Of a stretch of DNA of 64,000 nucleotides, positions 1 to 10,582 are shown piece by piece. Source of the stretch: Bacteroides sp. OM05-12 (lineage in GTDB: Bacteria; Bacteroidota; Bacteroidia; Bacteroidales; Bacteroidaceae); contig NZ_QSUN01000018.1 in the NCBI RefSeq assembly GCF_003438995.1, forward strand, positions 1 through 64,000, written 5' to 3'. The position numbers and the translations under genes are program-made. How positions within the stretch are numbered: position 1 is the stretch's first letter; the number at the start of each line of letters is the position of its first letter. A model generated the notes under the pieces. It searched no databases. It saw nothing but the letters and a program-made list of their open reading frames with translations, and was not told where the DNA came from.

Positions 1-180
1 TAACTTAATTTCATGTGTAAGACTCTTTTTTGTCCAACTTTTGGGGTGCAGTTCAAAAATAAGCCACCTTCACTATAATAATCTGCAAATCAGAAACAAA
101 CGCACAAAGAGTGATAAGGTGAAGGCAAGCCTAAGTAAAAGTTGAATAACTGCTAAATAGCCAGAATAAACAAGCTAAAA
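1..180. other. Non-coding window edge
   Basis: No supportable gene is seen here. The stretch lies beyond the 3' end of gltX. The small open frames that run through the first 450 bases cross repeat structures and look non-coding. Confidence 0.5.
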
Positions 181-282
181 CGCCTAAGGGAGTGTCGGCT
201 TACGTCCCGGTAGATGTTAGTTATCGCTCCCTTGAGCGTTAGCTAACACTCCCTTAGGTGATAGGCTACGCTCCCTTAGGCG
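181..282. repeat. Three 22-bp tandem repeats plus an inverted copy
   Basis: The core CTCCCTTRRGYG occurs at 227-238, 249-260 and 271-282, an exact 22-bp period, with diverged 10-bp spacers. An inverted copy, CGCCTAAGGGAG, lies at 181-192 and is perfectly complementary to the last repeat. The array is in the non-coding DNA downstream of gltX. The period of two helical turns would suit a protein-binding array, but nothing else supports a function. Confidence 0.65.
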
Positions 283-317
283 ATTTCGAACAACCTTGAG
301 ATTTTTACAAACACCAA

Positions 318-432
318 GATGTTTTTTAAAATCATCAGGTTGATTGAAAAAAACATAAGGACGATTACAAACAAAGATACGGTCGGTTGTCCACAAACTC
401 CTATCGTTTGCAAACAATCGACCGTATCTTTG
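318..432. repeat. Dispersed hairpin repeat, copy A
   Basis: This block of about 115 bp recurs at 60425-60535. It begins with a T-rich segment and ends in a long hairpin. The 18-bp arms 372-389 and 415-432 pair with one G:T mismatch, and an inner stem CAAAC/GTTTG encloses the loop TCCTATC. It ends 20 bp from the gltX stop codon. The conserved hairpin suggests a small non-autonomous repeat or a structured RNA element. No transposase is associated with it. Confidence 0.75.
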
Positions 433-452
433 TCTTAGACAGAAAGACGCTA

Positions 453-1970
453 TTATTTAATAGCCTCTACCGCTCTTTTTATTCGAGAAATGGTCTCCTC
501 TTTACCCAAAACCGCAGAAATGTCAAACATGTGTGGACCTTTACCCTCTCCTACCAATGTCAGACGGAAAGCATTCATTATAACACCCAGATTATAGCCT
601 TTCTGCTCTATCCATGCCATTACTATCTTTTCTTGATTCTCAATAGAGAAATCATCTATACTTTCAAGTAACTCTGCCAATTCCGACATTTGTGCAGGAG
701 ATTCTTCTTTCCAACGTTTCTTTACCGTCTTCTCATCATATTCTGTCGGAGCGACAAAAAAGAATTTGCATTGTTCCCACAACTCTTTCACAAAGCTGAC
801 ACGTCCTTTCATCAGACCGACGACTGTGACAATCTTGTCCATCGGAGCATCAATGCCATGCTCTTTCAGAATTGGTGCAAACAATCCCGCTATCTCCTCA
901 TTACTTTTCAACAAAATATATTCATGGTTGAACCATTTTCCTTTTTCATAGTCAAATTTAGCACCAGCCTTGCTGCAACGATGCAAATCGAATAGTTTTA
1001 CCAATTCATCCATCGACATGATTTCCTGATCATTCCCCGGATTCCATCCTAATAATGCCAAGAAATTAATAACAGCCTCCGGCAAATAACCGGATTCACG
1101 ATAACCGGATGAAACCTCCCCAGTTTTAGGATCGTGCCATTCTAACGGAAATACAGGAAAACCGAGACGATCACCGTCACGTTTACTCAACTTTCCATTA
1201 CCATCCGGTTTCAGGAGTAAAGGTAGGTGGGCAAACTCAGGCATAGTATCCGCCCAACCGAATGCACGATATAATAAGACGTGCAACGGTGCAGACGGCA
1301 ACCATTCTTCACCGCGAATAACATGAGTTACCTCCATTAAATGGTCGTCTACAATATTGGCAAGATGATAAGTAGGTAATTCATCGGCAGATTTATACAA
1401 CACTTTATCATCCAATATAGAAGAATTTATAACAACCTCTCCACGTATAATATCATGTATATGAACATCTTCATTCGGTTCTATTTTAAAACGCACCACA
1501 TATTGTTTGCCTTCAGCAATCAGAGCGTCCACTTCTTCTTTTGAAAGTGTCAATGAGTTACGCATTCCCATACGGGTAGAAGCATCATATTGGAAATTAT
1601 TTATCTCTTTGCGTTTTGCATCCAGCTCTTCAGGTGTATCAAATGCAATATACGCTCTATCGCTATCTAAAAGTACGTTTACATATTTTTTATAGATATC
1701 CCTTCTTTCAGACTGACGATAAGGTCCATAATTGCCACCAAAGCTAACGCCCTCGTCAAACTTAATGCCCAACCATTTAAACGATTCTATAATATATTCC
1801 TCTGCACCGGGCACAAAACGGTTTGAATCGGTATCTTCTATACGGAAAATCAAATCCCCACCGTGCTGACGGGCAAATAAATAATTGTACAATGCAGTAC
1901 GCACTCCACCAATATGCAATGCTCCCGTAGGACTCGGAGCAAAACGAACTCTAACTTTTCTTTCTGCCAT
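453..1970 (-). CDS. gltX: Glutamyl-tRNA synthetase
   Basis: Charges tRNA-Glu with glutamate in the cytoplasm (class I aminoacyl-tRNA synthetase). The N-terminus carries the signature [12 protein letters not shown], with the HIGH-type motif at about residues 19-22, and the second ATP-binding motif KLSKRDG (KMSKS type) lies near residue 260. The length of 505 residues matches bacterial GluRS. The ATG at 1970 is 26 bp from a good -7 box, which supports this start. It is divergent from the HD phosphohydrolase gene at 2116 and appears to be monocistronic. In species that lack GlnRS this enzyme can also mischarge tRNA-Gln; that cannot be judged from this window. Confidence 0.97.
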   Translation of the reverse strand: MAERKVRVRFAPSPTGALHIGGVRTALYNYLFARQHGGDLIFRIEDTDSNRFVPGAEEYIIESFKWLGIKFDEGVSFGGNYGPYRQSERRDIYKKYVNVLLDSDRAYIAFDTPEELDAKRKEINNFQYDASTRMGMRNSLTLSKEEVDALIAEGKQYVVRFKIEPNEDVHIHDIIRGEVVINSSILDDKVLYKSADELPTYHLANIVDDHLMEVTHVIRGEEWLPSAPLHVLLYRAFGWADTMPEFAHLPLLLKPDGNGKLSKRDGDRLGFPVFPLEWHDPKTGEVSSGYRESGYLPEAVINFLALLGWNPGNDQEIMSMDELVKLFDLHRCSKAGAKFDYEKGKWFNHEYILLKSNEEIAGLFAPILKEHGIDAPMDKIVTVVGLMKGRVSFVKELWEQCKFFFVAPTEYDEKTVKKRWKEESPAQMSELAELLESIDDFSIENQEKIVMAWIEQKGYNLGVIMNAFRLTLVGEGKGPHMFDISAVLGKEETISRIKRAVEAIK

Positions 1971-1995
1971 TTTACATTAGTATATAAAAACGGAG

Positions 1996-2003
1996 CAAAA
2001 TTA
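1996..2003 (-). promoter_or_regulatory. Predicted gltX -7 box
   Basis: On the minus strand this reads TAATTTTG, matching the Bacteroidota -7 consensus TAnnTTTG, 26 bp upstream of the gltX ATG. No convincing -33 TTTG was identified. Confidence 0.5.
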
Positions 2004-2115
2004 AGGTATTTTTCCCAAATAACAGCACAACTTACATGCAAGTATATGTGTTCTTTATAAAAAAACTTACTCTTATCATTTATTTTTTGTATTTTTCGCC
2101 CCAAATAAGAATATT

Positions 2116-4173
2116 ATGAATATCAGCAACAATAAAAAGAAATTCTATAAGGACTTACTATATAAAGCCCTGATATTTATCGGTACAGTAGGTATTATCG
2201 TGTATTTCCTACCGAGAGAAGGTAAATTCAATTATCAATTCGATATTAACAAACCATGGAAGTACGGATTATTACAGGCTTCTTTTGATTTCCCGATTTT
2301 TAAAGACGAGAATGTGGTTAAAAAAGAGCAAGACAGCATACTTTCATTATACCAACCCTATTATCAGTTGGATAACAACATTGGTAAATTGGAAATAAAT
2401 AAATTACGGGAAAACTATAATAAGGATCTTAGAAAGACTTTGCCATCCGTCGAATACATGAAGTATATCGAGAAAGCACTAAAAAAGATATATGAAACAG
2501 GCATTGTGTCAAATGAAGAAATGAACCGGCTCTCTAAAGACAGCATACGTTCTATTATGGTAGTCAACAAGAACATGGCTACACCATTGGCTGTCAACAA
2601 TTTATTTACCATTAAAGGGGCATATGAATATATTATGAATGCCGACACCATACATTTCAACCGCAATATGCTTCACCTGTATAATTTGAACGAATATATT
2701 ACCCCAAACTTGACGTTCAACGAACAAAAATCCGCAGTTGCCAAAAAAGATTTACTCGCCAACATTTCCTGGGCTAAAGGAATAGTGCAAAGCGGGCAAA
2801 AGATCATAGATCGCGGTGAAATAATCACTCCCGAAACATACAGCATATTGGAGTCATTACGGAAAGAGTCTATCAAACGAAGTGAATCCATAGAGCAGAA
2901 GCGAATGATACTAGGAGGACAAATTTTATTCGTTAGTATACTGATGCTCTGCTTCATGTTATATCTAGAATTATTCCGCAGCGATTATTATCAACGGAAA
3001 GGAAGCCTGTTATTGCTCTTTGCCATCATTGTGTTCTATTCGGTACTCACCGCCTTAATGGTAAGCAATAATCTCTTCAATGTTTATATCATTCCATTTG
3101 CCATGTTACCGATGATTATTCGCATTTTCCTGGATTCACGCACGGCATTCATGACATTAATCACCACTGTACTCATCTCATCCGTAGCCCTACGGTATCC
3201 ATACGAATTTATCTTATTGCAAACGGTTGCCGGATTGGTCGCCATATTCAGTTTAAGAGAGTTATCGCAACGATCACAACTATTCAAATCTACCATTCTA
3301 ATTATTCTCAGCTATATTGCCTTATATTTCGCTTACGAGCTCATTCATGAGAATGATTTGACAAAGCTAAATCTGAGTATGTACACCTATTTTATTATAA
3401 ACGGAATTCTATTATTATTCACCTATCCGCTACTATTTTTGCTGGAAAAAACATTCGGATTTACTTCCAACGTTACATTAGTGGAACTTTCCAATATTAA
3501 TAACAGCCTACTAAGAAAGATGTCTGAAATAGCTCCCGGAACTTTCCAACATTCTATGCAAGTAGCAAACCTTGCGGCAGAAGCAGCTAATAAAATCGGG
3601 GCTAAAAGCCAATTAGTACGTACCGGAGCTTTGTACCATGACATAGGAAAGATGGTTAACCCCGCTTTTTTTACAGAAAATCAATCAGGAGTAAATCCGC
3701 ATAAAAGCCTCAGCTATGAACAAAGTGCACAAGTTGTCATTAACCACGTAACAGACGGGTTAAAACTTGCTGAAAAATATAATTTACCCAAAGTTATCAA
3801 AGACTTTATCAGTACGCATCATGGATTGGGACAAACCAAATACTTTTATATTTCGTACAAAAACGAGCATCCTGATGAGCCGATAGACGAACAGAAATTC
3901 ACTTATCCGGGTCCTAACCCATTCACACAAGAAACAGCCATACTGATGATGGCAGATGCTGTGGAAGCAGCATCACGCAGTCTTTCCGAGTATACGGAAG
4001 AGTCCATTAGTAATCTAGTAGAAAAAATCATTGATTCACAAGTAGCAGAAGGATACTTTAAAAACTGTCCGATCACTTTTAAGGATATAGAGACTGTAAA
4101 ATCCGTGTTTAAAGAAAAACTTAAAATAGTTTATCATACGCGAATCAGCTATCCTGAATTAAAAACTAAATAA
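2116..4173 (+). CDS. PgpH-type 7TM HD-domain phosphohydrolase
   Basis: Predicted inner-membrane phosphodiesterase of the 7TM-HD (PgpH/YqfF) family; characterised members hydrolyse cyclic di-AMP. One transmembrane helix lies near residues 15-33, followed by an extracytoplasmic domain of about 230 residues. A hydrophobic multi-helix block runs from about 265 to 455, and the HD domain occupies about 475-640. The HD core shows GTFQHSMQVANLAAEA and ALYHDIGKM, with a further metal-ligand region at STHHGLG. The 685-residue length fits the family. The next gene starts 20 bp after the stop, so the two are probably co-transcribed. The substrate is inferred from the family. Confidence 0.88.
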   Translation: MNISNNKKKFYKDLLYKALIFIGTVGIIVYFLPREGKFNYQFDINKPWKYGLLQASFDFPIFKDENVVKKEQDSILSLYQPYYQLDNNIGKLEINKLRENYNKDLRKTLPSVEYMKYIEKALKKIYETGIVSNEEMNRLSKDSIRSIMVVNKNMATPLAVNNLFTIKGAYEYIMNADTIHFNRNMLHLYNLNEYITPNLTFNEQKSAVAKKDLLANISWAKGIVQSGQKIIDRGEIITPETYSILESLRKESIKRSESIEQKRMILGGQILFVSILMLCFMLYLELFRSDYYQRKGSLLLLFAIIVFYSVLTALMVSNNLFNVYIIPFAMLPMIIRIFLDSRTAFMTLITTVLISSVALRYPYEFILLQTVAGLVAIFSLRELSQRSQLFKSTILIILSYIALYFAYELIHENDLTKLNLSMYTYFIINGILLLFTYPLLFLLEKTFGFTSNVTLVELSNINNSLLRKMSEIAPGTFQHSMQVANLAAEAANKIGAKSQLVRTGALYHDIGKMVNPAFFTENQSGVNPHKSLSYEQSAQVVINHVTDGLKLAEKYNLPKVIKDFISTHHGLGQTKYFYISYKNEHPDEPIDEQKFTYPGPNPFTQETAILMMADAVEAASRSLSEYTEESISNLVEKIIDSQVAEGYFKNCPITFKDIETVKSVFKEKLKIVYHTRISYPELKTK

Positions 4174-4193
4174 CAGACCTAAAATACCAATAG

Positions 4194-5894
4194 ATGAGAA
4201 ACAAAATCATTCTGCTAACGATTCTTATTCTCTGCCTTTATAATTTCTGCCCAATTAATGCAGAAGAAGATACTACTTATCAATCGATTCTACAATATAG
4301 CCCGGAGGAACTATTTCAAAAAGCAGAAAGGTTTAAAGCTGAATCTCAAGAAGATTCGGCACATCTCTATTATTCAATCATCCTTAGCCGTTATAACGAT
4401 CAAATTACTCCGGAAGAAGGAAAACTTTATGCTCAAAGTGCTAACAAGGCAGGAGTAATATGTTATTACTCGGGGAATTATACAGGAGCATTCAATCTTT
4501 ATATTGAAGGTTTAAAGATTGCCGAGAAAAGTAAATATGTTGAATATATGCCTAACCTATACATCAATTTAGGAAATATATACAGTATTTACCAAGACTA
4601 TGAGATTGGACGAAGTTATTACGAAAAAGCTCTGAACCTAAACAAACAATACAAGAATCCCGATATTGACTTCAAAATATTAACGAATCTGGTTCAGGTC
4701 TGTTGTTTCATGAAAGATACGCAACAAGCCAATAAATATTTCAAAGAGATACAATTTTTGCATCTGCAAGACAGTGTGTTCAAACAATATTTCGACAGAT
4801 TCAACTTAGGACTTATATATGTTACGGATAATCAAAGTTCAAAAGGTATTTATTACCTAAAACAATCTGTCGATTATTGTCAGCAATATATAAATGATCC
4901 GGCTGTAGAATGCTCCTCATTAATTGAAATCAGCAAAGCCTACCAACAAGTACACCGATTGGATTCAGCTTTGTACTACTCAAAATTATGTTATGAGTTG
5001 GCCAGAAAGAATCAGGTAAAAGATATGCTGATACAAAGTTTAAAAGATCTGTCTGATCTTTATGAAAGAAAAGGTGATTTATCTAAATCATTAGCATGCA
5101 AGAGTGAATATCTCTCTCAAAATGATTCAATCTTCAACATAAGAGAATTCAATAAAATAAAGAAGATGCAATTTCTTTATGAAACGGAAAAGACCAATAA
5201 TGAAATTGCTATGCTGAACAAAGAACGTGAAATAAAAGCATTACGTATCAAACAACAAAATAAAATATTATTTTCCATAGCGTTGGGATTACTTATTACA
5301 GCAGCATTTCTTGTTATTTTATACCGACAAAAACGTAAATTACAAGAGACCTACCAAGATTTATTCCAGCGCAATCGCGAAATCATGTTATCCGAAGAAA
5401 TCTATAAAAAAATACATCTGCGCAGTGAGGCACGCATAAAAGAATTGGAAAACAAGCTAAAAGAACTACAACCGGAAGAAAACATACAAGAAAAAGAAAC
5501 GGATGAAGATGATAAGAAATATCAGAAAAGTAATCTTAACGATGAGCAGAAAGAAATACTTCTTGAGGCCATCAATCACGTAATGGAAGATACTTTAGAA
5601 TTCTGTAATGTAGATTTCTCATTAGAGAAATTAGCTTCATTGGTCAATTCAAATAGTAGATACGTATCTCAAGTAATTAATGAAACATACCATAAGAATT
5701 TTAATCTGTTCATCAATGAGTACAGAATCAAAGAAGTTCGCAAAAGGTTGATGGACACCGAGAATTATAGCAACTATACGATTAAAGCTATTGCCGAAAG
5801 TGTGGGTTACAAATCACACGCCAACTTTGTCCTTATCTTTAAGAAGTATACAGGCATAACCCCTTCAATGTTCCAGAAGATGGCTAACAAATAA
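4194..5894 (+). CDS. Membrane TPR protein with C-terminal AraC-type DNA-binding domain
   Basis: A signal sequence or first membrane helix spans about residues 4-22. Tetratricopeptide-like repeats follow from about 30 to 330, outside the cytoplasmic membrane. A transmembrane helix lies at about 357-378, then a charged coiled-coil linker to about 445, and a two-helix-turn-helix AraC domain at about 455-566 ending in YTGITPSMFQKM. The architecture resembles one-component sensors of Bacteroidota that join a periplasmic sensor to a cytoplasmic DNA-binding domain. The ligand and targets are unknown. It lies directly downstream of the PgpH-like gene and upstream of a large secreted protein that it could regulate; that link is inference. 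Confidence 0.82.
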   Translation: MRNKIILLTILILCLYNFCPINAEEDTTYQSILQYSPEELFQKAERFKAESQEDSAHLYYSIILSRYNDQITPEEGKLYAQSANKAGVICYYSGNYTGAFNLYIEGLKIAEKSKYVEYMPNLYINLGNIYSIYQDYEIGRSYYEKALNLNKQYKNPDIDFKILTNLVQVCCFMKDTQQANKYFKEIQFLHLQDSVFKQYFDRFNLGLIYVTDNQSSKGIYYLKQSVDYCQQYINDPAVECSSLIEISKAYQQVHRLDSALYYSKLCYELARKNQVKDMLIQSLKDLSDLYERKGDLSKSLACKSEYLSQNDSIFNIREFNKIKKMQFLYETEKTNNEIAMLNKEREIKALRIKQQNKILFSIALGLLITAAFLVILYRQKRKLQETYQDLFQRNREIMLSEEIYKKIHLRSEARIKELENKLKELQPEENIQEKETDEDDKKYQKSNLNDEQKEILLEAINHVMEDTLEFCNVDFSLEKLASLVNSNSRYVSQVINETYHKNFNLFINEYRIKEVRKRLMDTENYSNYTIKAIAESVGYKSHANFVLIFKKYTGITPSMFQKMANK

Positions 5895-5903
5895 CAAAAT
5901 GAT

Positions 5904-5921
5904 ACGAATTTAAGAATTCGT
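5904..5921 (+). terminator. Small hairpin after the TPR/AraC gene
   Basis: The arms ACGAATT and AATTCGT flank a TAAG loop about 10 bp after the stop codon. No clear T-run follows, so termination here is only possible. Confidence 0.35.
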
Positions 5922-5955
5922 TCGTCACGGTTTCCCATAAGGTTAGTATTTCATG

Positions 5956-5963
5956 TATATTTG
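5956..5963 (+). promoter_or_regulatory. Predicted -7 box for the large secreted protein
   Basis: TATATTTG matches the TAnnTTTG consensus, 45 bp upstream of the ATG at 6009. No TTTG is present at the expected -33 position, so an activator may be required. Confidence 0.5.
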
Positions 5964-6008
5964 TAGTAAGATTTAATTGTTATTGTTCAACTGTTTAATT
6001 AAAATCTT

Positions 6009-9000
6009 ATGAGAAAAAGGACTACTTTATGGATGCTATTTTTAATAGTGTTCTCATTTGCTTCCATAACATCAGAAGCTCAAACGGTTTCTGACAAAAG
6101 GAACACAACAAACAAAGAAAAAGGGATTCTCATGAATAGCCTTTCTTCTAAAGTAAAGAAACAAAGTAACCCTGCGAGAAAAGTACCTCTGCAAAATGTA
6201 TCAGCAGGGAACATACCGACTTTTTACGGTACTCTTCTATATACTTCTCCTTGGGGAAGCAATCCCAATAATAAAAAATACGGAGTATATTCTTTTAATG
6301 TTACCGATAATGGTTTCAACTCGTCCCCTCTCATTTTAAACGATGATTTCCGGGATATGTACGCAGGGATGTACCTGGATGGGAAATATTATACATTGGC
6401 CAATCGCCCCGAAACAAGCACGGAACTCCCCTATGTTCTTTATACAACTTACAATACTTCTGACTGGACGATTGCCAATCAAAAGAAATTGCCCTATACC
6501 TCAATAGCTCTCGATATGACCTATGATCCGATAGGCAAACAATTCTATGTTCTTTCTTTAGATTTAAACAATAATCAAGTCTTAGCAACTTTTGATGTAG
6601 CCACCGGAGACATGGCTAAGATAGATATTATTAAACCGATGATTGTTCTTGCCGCCAATACGGATGGAAAACTCTATGGAATAGGAACTGACAGTAATTT
6701 CTATAGTCTGGATAAAAGTACCGGAAAAGAAACCCTTATCGGCCCAACTGATACAAGATCCCTATCAAATTATCATTTTGTACAATCTGCAACATTCGAC
6801 TATTCAACCGGTAGACTATATTGGGTAGCATGTTTCGATGATCAATCTTCTTCCTTATATGAAATAGACTTGACTTCCGGAAAAGCATTATTAATCCAAA
6901 ACCTACCAACAGACGATCAAATCACCGGATTATATATATTAGGAGATATTCCCGATGCCACAGCTCCTTTTGCTGTGTCTAACCTACAATTCAATTTCAC
7001 CACATTAGGAAGCACAGAAGGAAATATATCCTTTAAGGCCCCTACTACCAATTTTTCAGGAGAAGCGTTGTCAGGAAACATGGATATAACAATCACGCAA
7101 GATGAGGAAATCATAAAAACACTCACCGGCATTGCTCCGGGTGCTGATTATGAAAGCGAAAAAATAACAATTCCGGCAGGATTACATACTATTAATGTCA
7201 CCCCGTCCAATGAAAACGGTAAAGGTCCGGTCAGCACAATCAGAATATGGTCAGGACCGGATGTTCCTGCTGCGGTAAATAATTTGAAAGCTATAAAAGC
7301 TGAAGACGGAGGTGCTATCTTAACATGGGAAACTCCAACCAAAGGCGCACATGACGGTCTGCTTAACAGCAATTCTATAACCTACAAGATTATACGTAAC
7401 CCTGACAATTACACTGTAATTGAGAATCTCACGACAAACACTTACACTGATTATGTAACCAGTGAGCTCGGTTATTTCACATATACCGTCATTCCCGTAT
7501 CTGATGGAGGTGAAGGAATTGCATCTACTTCCGAAACATTAATGTTGGGTAAAGCATTCGATGTTCCTTATACAGCTGACTTCACCAAACAAGAAGACTG
7601 TCATTTATGGACTATCATTGACAATAATAAAGATGGAAAAACATGGTTTTATAATGAGAATAGAGGTCATGTTAGTTCTGACTACAATGGTATATTAAGC
7701 AATGATGACTGGTTCATTTCACCGGCAATACAACTCTCCTCCGAAAAAGTGTACAAATTAGAATACGAAGCAGCAGCGGGACTTAGTTCATGTCCGCAAA
7801 ACTTTAAAGTTACTATAGGTAAAAGTCCTAATCCGGATTCGCAGGTCACAATTTTGGATACGCATGAGAATTTTAAAGATAATGTAAGTAAAGCATATGA
7901 AGTTATATTTTCTATTCCTGATGATGGTATCTATTATATAAGTTTTCAGGATTATAGTACAGTCAATCAATTTGCGGTTTATCTTTTCTCATTTAAGCTA
8001 ACAGCATTAACCAGCTCCGGAGCTCCCGGAAAGATTGAGGATTTAACAATAACTCCCGACAAACAAGGAGCTTTATCGGCTCTTATATCTTTTACAACTC
8101 CTTCATTAACCTATTCCGGACAAACATTGACAGCTATTAATACTGTTAGTATATACAGAAACGGAGAACAGGCACACACGATCCAAAATCCCAACCCGGG
8201 AAAACAGTACTCTTGGACGGATGAGCATGCAATAGCCGGAAATTGTTCGTACAGGATATTTGCATCCAATGATAAAGGAGATGGTATGGATGTTGAACAA
8301 TCAGCTTTCATAGGTCTTGATACCCCGAAAGCCATAGAATCTGTAACACTTAAAAAAGAGAATAATAAAGCTGTTATCTCTTGGGAACCTGTTACCGAAG
8401 GTATAAATAATGGCTACTTAGGAGATATCCATTACCAAATAGAGAGAAGCGATAATGTAATAGTAGCAGATAATATTTCGATAACAAACTATACAGATGA
8501 TGTAATCAGCAGCATTTCTAGCGGACAAAAACTTATTTTCTACAAAGTAACACCTATAAATGCAAACGATATAGCAGGCCAACCAACTACATCAAATGAG
8601 ATTGCTTTTGGTTTCCATTATACCGTACCGTTTGCAGAATCATTTGCTGGTAGTAAGCAACAAAACGAACCGTGGATTATTGAGAATACATCTAAAAACG
8701 GAATATGGTCCATTCAGTTACAGGGCTACAACCCCACAGCCATACCACAAGACAATGACGGAGGATTAGCTTCATTTAATGGTTATATGACAAACGGAGG
8801 TATGAGTCGTTTGATTTCTCCAAGTATCACATTAAAGGATAGTAAAAACCCCACTCTGCAATTCTATCTATATCATAATTACGATGGAGAGAACAAGGGC
8901 GACGATAGGGTACAAATCGAGGTAGCTGTAAACGGTGGTGACTTTACAGAAATAGAAGGGGCACTGTTTAAACGTGAAAGTCAAGAACTTGAAGGCTGGA

Positions 9001-10508
9001 GAATGTATGAAGTGCCATTAGTTACTTATCAGGATGCCGAATTTATTAATCTTTCATTCAAAGGTATTGGAGGTTACGGTCAAAATCTACATATAGATAA
9101 TATACGTATCGTAGAGTCTTATACTTATGACCTGGAAATGACCGATCTATCCGGTCCATCAACGATAGAAGCCGGAAAAAGTAAAGAAATGGTTGTTACA
9201 ATCTTAAATAAAGGAGCAGAAGCGACAAGTGAGTATACAGTAGAACTCTATAGAGATGGCAGTTTGTTCGAGAGCAAAGCCGGAACTTCAATAGCAGCAG
9301 GAGCTACTTCTGAATTTAAATTCATGTTAGCCACTACATTGGACGATGCCAACACATCTTCCATATTTACAGCTAAAATAATTTATTCTAAAGATGAAGT
9401 ACCAGAAAACAATGATTCCAAAGAATGGAATGTACAAATAACAGAGCCTATCTATCCTAAAATAACCGAGCTTCAAGGAATTGCCGATAACAATAAAATC
9501 ACACTATCCTGGACAGCACCGGAAACAGGTGGTATAAGCATTGCTGAAGCTATTACAGATGACTTTGAAAGTTATCCGACCTTTGCCATCGACAACATCG
9601 GACAATGGTTAATGTATGATGGTGATAAAAAGACTACTTATGGTATAAGTGGGGTCGATTATGATCACAAAAATGATCCAAAAGCTTTCCAAGTAATAAA
9701 CTTCGATGAATTTATGTATGAAGATGAAGATGCTGAAAAAGCATGGGCACCTCATAGCGGAGTACAACACTTAATCTGTTTTGACGCTAAAGAGTCTACT
9801 AATGACGACTGGTTAATATCACCGGAATTAAGCAAGAACGAACAAACCGTCACATTCTTTGCCAAGACTGCTGTTTCCAAATACGGAAAAGAACGTTTTG
9901 AATTCTGGAGTTCAATTTCCGGTACTGAGATCACTGATTTCACGAAATTGAATGAAGGGGATTATATTGAAGCTCCGGATTCATGGACTAAATATTCATT
10001 TACTGTCCCTGCCGGAACCAAATACTTTGCAATACGATGCGTTTCAAACGATTCATATGCATTCTGTGTTGACGATGTTACTTACGAGCCATTAGCCGGT
10101 GAAACGAATTATGAAGTATCAGGTTATAACATCTATCGTGACGGAAAGAAAATAAATTCCGACCTTATAAAAGAAACGACCTATACTGACAATGGATTAG
10201 AGGACGGTACATATTCTTATAAAGTAACTGCCGTCTATCCGGAAGGAGAGTCGTATTATTCCGATGCTGTTGAAGTAACAGCCAAAGCATCCGGTATTGA
10301 AAGCATTACTGCACAATATCAGGTTTATGCTCAATCCAACAGCATTATTATAAAAGGAATCGGGAACAAAAACATAGCAGTCTGCAATGTCGATGGCTAT
10401 GTACTATACAAACAATCAAACAGTGACGAAAATATCGAAATACCAGTACAACAAGGTATTTATATTGTCACTATTGGGGAAGAAGTTTACAAAGTTTTTG
10501 TAAAATAA
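6009..10508 (+). CDS. Large secreted multidomain protein, T9SS cargo
   Basis: Predicted 1499-residue extracellular or surface protein. A Sec signal peptide ends near residue 25 (SEAQ). A propeller-like or repeat region covers about 60-310. At least three fibronectin type III-like modules alternate with three jelly-roll domains of the choice-of-anchor J/cleaved-adhesin type, near 520-670, 875-1035 and 1185-1360; two of them contain the hallmark NDDWFISP/NDDWLISP. The last 70 residues resemble a type A T9SS sorting domain, with short beta strands and the end EEVYKVFVK. The T9SS core operon lies at 25.8-31.9 kb. No catalytic domain was recognised, so adhesion or matrix binding is the likely role. 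Confidence 0.8.
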   Translation: MRKRTTLWMLFLIVFSFASITSEAQTVSDKRNTTNKEKGILMNSLSSKVKKQSNPARKVPLQNVSAGNIPTFYGTLLYTSPWGSNPNNKKYGVYSFNVTDNGFNSSPLILNDDFRDMYAGMYLDGKYYTLANRPETSTELPYVLYTTYNTSDWTIANQKKLPYTSIALDMTYDPIGKQFYVLSLDLNNNQVLATFDVATGDMAKIDIIKPMIVLAANTDGKLYGIGTDSNFYSLDKSTGKETLIGPTDTRSLSNYHFVQSATFDYSTGRLYWVACFDDQSSSLYEIDLTSGKALLIQNLPTDDQITGLYILGDIPDATAPFAVSNLQFNFTTLGSTEGNISFKAPTTNFSGEALSGNMDITITQDEEIIKTLTGIAPGADYESEKITIPAGLHTINVTPSNENGKGPVSTIRIWSGPDVPAAVNNLKAIKAEDGGAILTWETPTKGAHDGLLNSNSITYKIIRNPDNYTVIENLTTNTYTDYVTSELGYFTYTVIPVSDGGEGIASTSETLMLGKAFDVPYTADFTKQEDCHLWTIIDNNKDGKTWFYNENRGHVSSDYNGILSNDDWFISPAIQLSSEKVYKLEYEAAAGLSSCPQNFKVTIGKSPNPDSQVTILDTHENFKDNVSKAYEVIFSIPDDGIYYISFQDYSTVNQFAVYLFSFKLTALTSSGAPGKIEDLTITPDKQGALSALISFTTPSLTYSGQTLTAINTVSIYRNGEQAHTIQNPNPGKQYSWTDEHAIAGNCSYRIFASNDKGDGMDVEQSAFIGLDTPKAIESVTLKKENNKAVISWEPVTEGINNGYLGDIHYQIERSDNVIVADNISITNYTDDVISSISSGQKLIFYKVTPINANDIAGQPTTSNEIAFGFHYTVPFAESFAGSKQQNEPWIIENTSKNGIWSIQLQGYNPTAIPQDNDGGLASFNGYMTNGGMSRLISPSITLKDSKNPTLQFYLYHNYDGENKGDDRVQIEVAVNGGDFTEIEGALFKRESQELEGWRMYEVPLVTYQDAEFINLSFKGIGGYGQNLHIDNIRIVESYTYDLEMTDLSGPSTIEAGKSKEMVVTILNKGAEATSEYTVELYRDGSLFESKAGTSIAAGATSEFKFMLATTLDDANTSSIFTAKIIYSKDEVPENNDSKEWNVQITEPIYPKITELQGIADNNKITLSWTAPETGGISIAEAITDDFESYPTFAIDNIGQWLMYDGDKKTTYGISGVDYDHKNDPKAFQVINFDEFMYEDEDAEKAWAPHSGVQHLICFDAKESTNDDWLISPELSKNEQTVTFFAKTAVSKYGKERFEFWSSISGTEITDFTKLNEGDYIEAPDSWTKYSFTVPAGTKYFAIRCVSNDSYAFCVDDVTYEPLAGETNYEVSGYNIYRDGKKINSDLIKETTYTDNGLEDGTYSYKVTAVYPEGESYYSDAVEVTAKASGIESITAQYQVYAQSNSIIIKGIGNKNIAVCNVDGYVLYKQSNSDENIEIPVQQGIYIVTIGEEVYKVFVK

Positions 10509-10535
10509 CTTAGACCTTATCCATTAGGGAGCTAT

Positions 10536-10577
10536 AACTACCGTGAAGGTGAAGTTCGTTTCACTTTCACGGTAGTT
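10536..10577. terminator. Bidirectional terminator hairpin
   Basis: Arms of 18 bp at 10536-10553 and 10560-10577 pair with one G:T mismatch around a 6-nt loop. The hairpin lies between the converging 1499-residue protein gene and the phosphatase gene and can serve both strands. Confidence 0.85.
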
Positions 10578-10582
10578 TCATA

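Noticed and set aside
1..60. Possible insertion-sequence end at the left window edge
   Set aside because: The T-rich stretch and following motif reminded me of IS-flanking DNA, but no transposase or inverted repeat is visible inside the window.
217..417. Small minus-strand open frame downstream of gltX
   Set aside because: It runs through the 22-bp repeats and the hairpin repeat; no ribosome-binding context or homology is apparent.
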